A stretch of DNA of 64,000 nt from Larix kaempferi. Lineage: Eukaryota; Streptophyta; Pinopsida; Pinales; Pinaceae. This document shows, one piece after another, positions 57,601 through 64,000 of the stretch (position 1 is its first letter; the number at the start of each line of letters is the position of its first letter). The notes beneath the pieces were generated by a model. It searched no databases. It was not told where the DNA came from and saw nothing but the letters and a program-made list of their open reading frames with translations. The DNA is taken from NCBI GenBank assembly GCA_027924585.1, contig BSBM01002083.1, positions 744,001 through 808,000 of the forward strand. The letters are read 5' to 3'. A program made the translations under genes and the position numbers.

Positions 57601-58292
57601 GACATGTTTTCTTTTCGTGAGCCAAGTTTTGATTGAAGCTCTTTGTGATCCATGGGGAACATCTTACCCTTACTTACAAGTTGGAGGGTGGGGTGCTTGG
57701 TTACATGTATATTTTTTAAAAATAATAATAAATTGCTTGTTTGGATGTTTTAATGCATGAGCATCACTATGTGCTCATCCTAGATCAAACATGATTTCAA
57801 AACTCCTCCTTGGACCTTTGGTTCTCATTGTCCAAGTATTTTTAGTTCTCCAAGGTGTTGAACCTAATTACTTTCATGTAATTACTTATCATTAATATGT
57901 ATCCATTGGAACTTCCAATTTTCTATCTTCTTGGTGACTAAACTCATCCCTAGGCTTAAAAACGCATTATCTTTGACTCTAAATGACCACTATTTTATTT
58001 TTTTGTAAAGCTGCAACATTCTATTAATCGGAAAGAGTTAAAGATACATATGTAGATATAGTTTGTAGTGGCCTGAGAGGATTAAGTCACCACCCAAGGA
58101 TCTCAAAAGGATCGTAAAGATTCTGATCAAAATTACAAAAACACTACCCTGTGTAGGGAGACCAAGGTATACCAGTAGCAAATTTATGTCTATAAAATCC
58201 TATTAACCAGTAATCTGGTGAACTATGAAGCAAACTAAAAAGCATATTAAGATTAAAAAAGCTGGAAAGCAGATGGAGTGACAGGAACCTCC
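54601..58292. other. Long intergenic stretch, no gene seen
   Basis: About 3.7 kb of AT-rich sequence. Frames reach 60-75 codons and show no motif. A diverged duplication of about 48 bp occurs at 55895-55990 (ACTCTTA..TTTGGCTTATCAAGT twice). I see no transposon termini that I can support. Confidence 0.6.
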
Positions 58293-58970
58293 TTAACAGG
58301 GTGTTGTAGGTGCATTTGCATCAAAGGGAGTTTCTTCCAGGATTGGGAAGCCATAATACTCCTCATCCTCCGAGTCCTTCACTGGGAGCTTAACAAGTAG
58401 TGGCACGATCTTCTGGAAAGCGGGAGCATTATCCTCCTGATCATTGCAGGCCCTTTTGGTGAGAACAGGGCTAGTAGTGGTGGGAATTGGGAAGGTGATC
58501 TTCACCGGCTCCTTGCCTTTCTGCTTGACTGTGTTCCCATCCGTCTCGCTTGTTGCTGCAGCAGTGGGGATGACTCTATGCGTGCTGCCACCCATTCTAA
58601 AATCATGTTGGAGGTGTTTGCTAGGGGCATATGATTGCCAACTGAAGGTCTTCTCTAGGCTACCGAGTGTGGCTTCCATGTTAGGCACGGTGGCCTTCAG
58701 GATCTGTGTAGCATGCCTGGCAGTGGCCCAATTGGTGAGCATGTCCTCCATTGGTTCCCCCAACATGTTCTTCACCAACCAATATGGATCAATTTGCGGT
58801 TCCTGGCGACCAGTGGAGAGACGATCAACCATCAGCTTTGCTTCCCAATTGTCGATGAGCAGGCGAACCGGTATAGATATCTCCGCTCCATAACCCTTCT
58901 CTGTATGCCCCGCATCTCGCGGCTCGTCGTTTTTCTTGTTTCTCCCACGCATGCCTTTTGGGTGACCCAT
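58293..58970 (-). CDS. Uncharacterised open reading frame
   Basis: I do not recognise this protein. The first ATG (58970) begins MGHPKGMRGRNKKNDEP and leaves 225 codons before TAA at 58293; the frame itself stays open 63 bases further upstream without an ATG. Visible features are a basic N-terminus, a middle part with RLLIDNWEAKLMVDRLS and QIDPYWLVKNMLGEPMEDML that looks helical, a Lys/Pro-rich stretch, and an acidic segment (VKDSEDEEYYGFP) near the C-terminus. Base composition is less AT-rich than the flanks. Continuous related-looking frames upstream (58971-59370) suggest the start of a longer, frameshifted gene. It may be a mobile-element protein; no RNA evidence is available here. Confidence 0.4.
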   Translation of the reverse strand: MGHPKGMRGRNKKNDEPRDAGHTEKGYGAEISIPVRLLIDNWEAKLMVDRLSTGRQEPQIDPYWLVKNMLGEPMEDMLTNWATARHATQILKATVPNMEATLGSLEKTFSWQSYAPSKHLQHDFRMGGSTHRVIPTAAATSETDGNTVKQKGKEPVKITFPIPTTTSPVLTKRACNDQEDNAPAFQKIVPLLVKLPVKDSEDEEYYGFPILEETPFDANAPTTPC

Positions 58971-59433
58971 TGAAGTAGATAAGAAGACTGGGCAAACGTG
59001 AGGAGCGAGTTGGCGAGTATCTGTGAGCCGCAATAGCTAGTAGACAGTAGAAGCGGGAGAAGCCCAAGTCACTTCCCAACACAGAGAGTTTATCATCGCA
59101 ATACCATGCCAGAGCCGAGAGATTAATCACTTATACAGTCTGGAGTACCGATCCGCTGCGAACCTTAATGTCGCATGGAGGAGAGACATGGGGGTGGTGC
59201 ACGGATACCAAAGCCATCTTGGACGAGAATACATCACCGGTGTTAGGATTAATGAGCCTGGATTTCAGGCGTCGCTTCTGTTATAATCTCACCCGCAACA
59301 TTGCCACGGGGCCATCTCTCATGCCCAAGTGTCAACCAGTGCTTGGGTGTCCCTACCACCTTTGTCATCTGCATCCAGGGTAAATGGCCACTATTATTAT
59401 TTACCTTAAAGTATAACATTAGGGCTTATGACA
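58971..59433 (-). other. Upstream part of the 58.3-kb ORF and possible LTR start
   Basis: On the minus strand, frames here read NTGDVFSSKMALVSVHHPHV and VINLSALAWYCDDKLSVLG and overlap the ORF in another frame, as if one gene had been broken by a shift. At the right edge the minus strand shows a purine tract, AAGGGGGGGAT (59434-59444), directly followed by TGTCATAAGCCC, the look of a purine tract next to a 3' LTR. The other LTR end is not identified. Confidence 0.3.
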
Positions 59434-59447
59434 ATCCCCCCCTTGTT

Positions 59448-61625
59448 CTCCCAATAACCTTACCCTAGCAACATCTGATTTGGATTTTAGCACTTCATTG
59501 GGATAATAATCAATCTAATACATTTATTTTGACAACTAATCTTTACAAGCACCATATATTAATTTGGGAAAATAATAGAACCCACCCTCCAACTATTAGT
59601 AATCTAAAAGAAACCACGAGTATCTAATGCACAACCTCACACATGTCAAAAAGTTCCCATTCTTCACACTAGCCTCCTCCAATGAAGCAACACATTGTGC
59701 CCCAACACTAAGGTATACAATGTCTATCATGAGGTTGAAGGGACATTGCCCCTAGTGGAATCTTGTCGATGCTAACAAGCAAGGTTGAGGGGCAATGCCC
59801 CATAGGTCTTGGGATAGTGCCTCAAAATACTTCCAACATTTAGCATAGAAAACAATAGGTACACCAAGTTGAGGTTTTACACACACTTAATTGGTTGCAC
59901 ATACACTCAATATGTCGCATGCACTTGCCATCCTATGTGTGCACTATGAATACCAATTGTCTTCCAGGCTATTATGGAATCCCAACAAGTTTTGTACGAA
60001 CACATGTGCCAACAACAAATGTGGCATGCCTAGAAGTCAAATAGTCACCATCTTAAGTTATGGAATTGAATTTCCTTCAATAGCATAAACATTCGTGTAA
60101 CTAAAATGTAATCTCATGTGTGCAAAGTAGCATACATCATAGAGTAAAGAATTGTTCTCTTTTATATATTGCACTATTTCATAGATCAATATGTAGAAAT
60201 TTTACACGATAATACAAGTTGCATTCAATGTGTTCATGATTCCATGCCCATAACTTATCATTTCAACCTATTCAAGTTCCAAAGTTTGCATCCTAGAATT
60301 GAATCATTAGTGTCAAATCCATACCACAACCATACACTGAAAGCAATGCAATTCTCTTCTTAATTTATTCCTCTTATCATACCCATTAACACCCATTTTG
60401 AATACCATCACCTATATCTTCATTCTTCTTCTATTTTTTATTACCCTCCCCTTAGAACATGAAATAGCACCACGACTTCATCAATACACAATTTCACAAT
60501 CTCTTTGATGGACTAGCTTCTTGAGGACGCCCTCAACTGGAAAATAATAGACATTATAGACAAGTTCCTAAAAAATCCAAAGATCATAAGTGCGTACAAC
60601 TTCTCCAGTAGTGGTACTATAGTTCCCCTTGAAGGAGCCACACCCTTCAAATTAAAAATAAATTTATGCATCCCCAACCACAAAGGAAAGGTTGACAAAA
60701 ACATGATTGATATTTGGATCTAATAGTATGGATAATTCTTCACTTTGAATAAACTCAAACATAGTGACATATTCATCATTGTTACATTGGATATGTATAT
60801 AATAGTGTTGTGTTGGTGGGAGAATGTAAAAAAATAGTGCATTGCAAACCCGAAAAATCCCATTAATACATTCAGAAGATCTTGTCACTTCAGCGAAGGA
60901 ATCTTATATCCTCCCAATATCAAGGAGAGACTAGACAAAATGATGGTAGTAGTTATGCTAGCACATATACTAGATTGTCCAAAGATTTTTTTCACAAGAA
61001 AAAATAAATATATATATTTGATATTTTAGAGGTTGGAATCAAAAAATATATATAGTTGTCTTTGATGGACTCGAGACTCGAGGTCTATATATGTTTTTAC
61101 GTTGTCTAATAACAAACATAAGATACTAAGTATTATTACTGTCTTCATTCAACATCTTAAAGATAGCAATATCATCTTTAAAGAAAAACAACAAAACATA
61201 ATCCTAATAAGCAATTCAAGACCTTCAGGATTGCACCCAAAAGGACTGAAAGGATCTCTTCAACATAATCATATAGCAAAGGAAATTTAATACAAATATG
61301 GCAAAGGACTCTTGATACCTTTGAGTGTGTTTAGTTAAGGTACCCTCCTACAAAATCAAAGCTTCTTTAGAAAGGCGATCACTTTTGAGTTGAAATCTTG
61401 ATAAATATGATGAAAAGTAATAATTTCAAAAAGTATTTTTTACCTCTTAGACTTGGGTCATAATAGGAAATAGGCCTAGATTTTCAATGTTGCAGTGTTG
61501 ATTGGCCTAATCCACCAATAGCTTTGAATCTCCAAACACTTGAAGATGATTTAGTCATCTTCCTTCCGTTGTTTTCAACAACAACCAAAGAGAAAAGGAT
61601 TTAACACAATTATTGGTCCAACAAC
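59448..61625. other. Intergenic stretch, no gene seen
   Basis: About 2.2 kb of AT-rich sequence with short frames only. Around 59720-59810 the phrase for low-GC text is broken by two related AAGGTTGAGGGGCAATGCCCC-like pieces. No element is supported. Confidence 0.55.
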
Positions 61626-61630
61626 ATACT

Positions 61631-63398
61631 TGTAATGACCCTTTTTCAAAATTTTATTAAAATGCCAATTTTTCCTCTTTTTCCCCAATTTCGACCTTTG
61701 ACTAGTTTAACTGTTTTGACCTCCAAATCAACCCAAATGCTCCCAAATCTTCTGTAGGAGTGTATGAATTGTATTTAGAATTGAATATTAGGTTCAGGGA
61801 TGTTTTATGGCCCTCCAAATACTTCTGCAAACTTGATTTGTATTCTGATCAATATAGGTAATTTTGACTAGTAATTTGTGCATCAAATCCCCCCCGGGTA
61901 ACACTGAAAATGGCCTTCCCAATGCCTCCAAACTCCCACAAATTTATGAACAGAGGTATATAATGTGTTAAGTATGTTATTAAGGTCTCATATGCACCAT
62001 TAATTTATTTTTAATACTGTTCTAACTCTCTCACATTCAACAGCAAAAACCCCCAATTCGACCCTTGGGGAAATGGCACTATTTCACCTCCCAATACAAC
62101 TAAACTGAGTAAAAATGCTTCAAATGCTCAATTAAAGTACATGAAACTTGTATAAGACATCCATGGCAGTATATTGATCACAAATATATCAGAGAATCAT
62201 CCATCCATTCGAAATAATCAACATTATAGTGTCATACATCAATGCATTGGGGAAATGGACATTGTTTGCTCATTAATCAATAGTTTTGCATACAACCAGT
62301 GGGTATTTTGACCTGATACTTTCTGAATATTAATAACAAAGGATATGAAGCTATTACCATTATAAATATGTAATGAGAAGCTCTCTCAAGAAGTACAAGT
62401 GCTCACCAAAAACGCCCTCCCTCAAGGAGCATGAATATGCCTTCAAAATTGGAAATGGTGGAGAGAAAGTGCTGCACTAAACCAAACCATGAAACTTCCT
62501 GTAGCTTCTACCTGCAAATAAAACTCCATTAAAGCACCATGAAAGACCTGAGTGGCCTCTCCAAACACCAACTTGGATGGGAATCTTTCACCCTCGAAAT
62601 TGGCTAAGGCAAGAAACTAGTCATCCACTAGTTCTCTCTTCACAAATGCAATTTTTCTCAAATCATCAAAAGCCATTCTCATACTTGATTTCTACATTTT
62701 ATAACCAAAATTAGCCTTCAAGGGGTCGAAATCCTCTCAATAGATTCAATAATTTTCCATTTAGAAAATATTCCTCATTTGCCACTTGTCTCCTAGTTCC
62801 AACCTTCCATCTTCTCCCAAATTCGAATTTGAGTCTCTTTGGATTCCTCCAACTCCATGAGCGCCTTCCTTGAGCCTATTTTTGGGGCTGACATGTCATA
62901 ATGGTCAGGTGTAAGAAGTCAGGTCTGAATTTTGTCATAAATGTCATAGATGCTTCATTATTGTTGTCATAAAACTAGGGAATCTAGCCCAAGTGTCCAC
63001 TAGTCTCCAATTTGACTCTTCCTCTCCCATGGAGGTTACTATTCCATCCCATTTCGACCTAAGATGCTCAATGCCATGTGTTATGACTTACCAACTCACC
63101 CAAGAGTGTTCACCTTCCCATGAATTCGAATTGGTAAGAGAGAGCTGCCATGTGTCATTGAAAAATCAAGCTAGTGTGGGTCCCACCACCTCCATATGTC
63201 TCCAAAACCACTTGCCACCTAGAATTTCTCTTGAATTTATTTATTCATCATATTTATTAAATGCTTGAATCCTTCTAATGTCTACATATCATTTATTAGC
63301 TTCCTTATTACCATCCCACATGTGCCCATCCAACCTAGGAAACTAGTAGGATTGATGGGATTGTCTTACTATGCACTTATTTGAATGGGGACATTACA
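61631..63398. mobile_element. Solo LTR of a second chromovirus-like family
   Basis: A 1768-bp segment starts TGTAATGACCC and ends GGGGACATTACA, with the 5-bp duplication ATACT at 61626-61630 and 63399-63403. The inverted ends (TGTAATG) and flanking duplication identify a complete LTR without internal sequence. Its body does not obviously match the LTR at 41459-42918. Orientation is not determined. A 91-codon frame inside it shows nothing recognisable. Confidence 0.88.
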
Positions 63399-63519
63399 AT
63401 ACTTCAAAAATATAAAATGTGAATAATCAAGGAAAAGTGCATCGCCTACTCCATAGATACCTAGGGTTCCTTGACAAGATCCATTGAACAAATCCCATGG
63501 ATTTGATTGGTTTATACTT

Positions 63520-64000
63520 GGAATCAATAAACATTTGATGCTTCTCTATTTTGAATCTTTATGTTGCTTTCCATTGTCAATATGATTTTGTGTGCTATTT
63601 GTGAAAGGGGATATGTCTTGATCTTCAAATATCATCCGGTTTCTTGCTAACCATATTCCATAAGTAAATAGAGAAGGTAGAGCCTAACAATTTGCTACAC
63701 CTTTGTCAGTTATCCAATCCAAAAGGAAATAGGTCATGGTCATCTTATCCCATTTCTGCAATGACTTGGATTACCTCATTCTAGTAGTTCTAGAAAAAGT
63801 ATAAGCCACAAACAAATGATCCACTAATTCTTCACTTCTTTTACATAGTATACATCTACCTGACCCCACTGAAGTTATTTTTTGTCCATTGTCCTAGGAT
63901 AGGACTCTATTTGCTAGAGCCAACCACATGAAGATTTATAAATTTAATGGACATGTCAACTTTTGGATAAATCTCTACCAACAAACTCTTTCTAAAACCA
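63520..64000 (-). pseudogene. LINE reverse transcriptase C-terminal zf-RVT fragment
   Basis: On the minus strand the text reads FMWLALANRVLS, a stop, then ITSVGSGRCILCKRSEELVD and HLFVAYTFSR, followed by QKWDKMTMTYFLLDWI and LPSLFTYGIWLARNRMIFED. This is the zf-RVT domain and tail of a plant L1-type LINE, with its C-x2-C pair. At least three in-frame stops show it is dead. The rest of the element, if present, lies beyond the window edge. Confidence 0.8.

Noticed and set aside
58444-58893. 149-codon plus-strand frame opposite the uncharacterised ORF
   Set aside because: It is a mirror of the longer minus-strand frame and shows no independent motif.

Overview
The window is plant nuclear DNA from a large, repeat-rich genome; the intron-rich gene, plant-type Copia and chromovirus elements, CACTA and hAT transposons and long gene-empty stretches support this. 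A gymnosperm is a reasonable guess, but the sequence alone does not settle the species. I can defend only one intact host gene: an alpha-galactosidase (GH27) on the + strand, 15 exons between 44718 and 49988, with all exon phases closing to a 417-residue protein. Nearly everything else is mobile-element DNA of several ages, simple repeats, or sequence in which I recognise nothing.

Layout. 697-7746 and 10120-17039 are two complete insertions of one minus-strand Copia family, each with paired LTRs, PBS, PPT and its own 5-bp target duplication (AAAAT; GATGT). Both have the same gutted polymerase and neither has a recognisable gag or integrase, so the family is non-autonomous. The second sits inside a GAT/CAT repeat that continues at 17040-17712. 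A 2.8-kb, C-poor, telomere-like degenerate block follows (about 17890-20715).

20716-34285 is a nested complex. The 3' end of a plus-strand chromovirus (20716-21891) is interrupted in its LTR by the CACTACAAG terminus of a CACTA-type transposon (21892). That transposon has long diverged inverted arms (21892-24660 and 34285 back to 31704, continuing at 26049-25788), dotted with GCACCGGTGC-like palindromes and each carrying a copy of an unrecognised gene. A minus-strand Ty3/gypsy element (26050-31698, target duplication CCAGT) later split the right-hand gene copy. Another LTR remnant (25435-25784) lies between the arms.

34300-44415 holds two diverged direct copies (A and B) of a 4-kb non-coding segment separated by a gag fragment. 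Copy B alone carries a 1460-bp solo LTR with target duplication TGCCA. The alpha-galactosidase gene starts about 300 bp after copy B. Downstream come a 60-bp minisatellite, a 1432-bp non-autonomous hAT element (target duplication GTGTTACT) containing a Copia-type solo LTR, LINE remnants at both 53.6-54.6 kb and the right edge, an uncharacterised minus-strand ORF at 58293-58970, and a 1768-bp solo LTR (61631-63398, target duplication ATACT).

The elements form a relative chronology: chromovirus, then CACTA insertion, then Ty3 insertion; and A/B duplication, then solo LTR in B. No rRNA, tRNA or CRISPR feature was seen.
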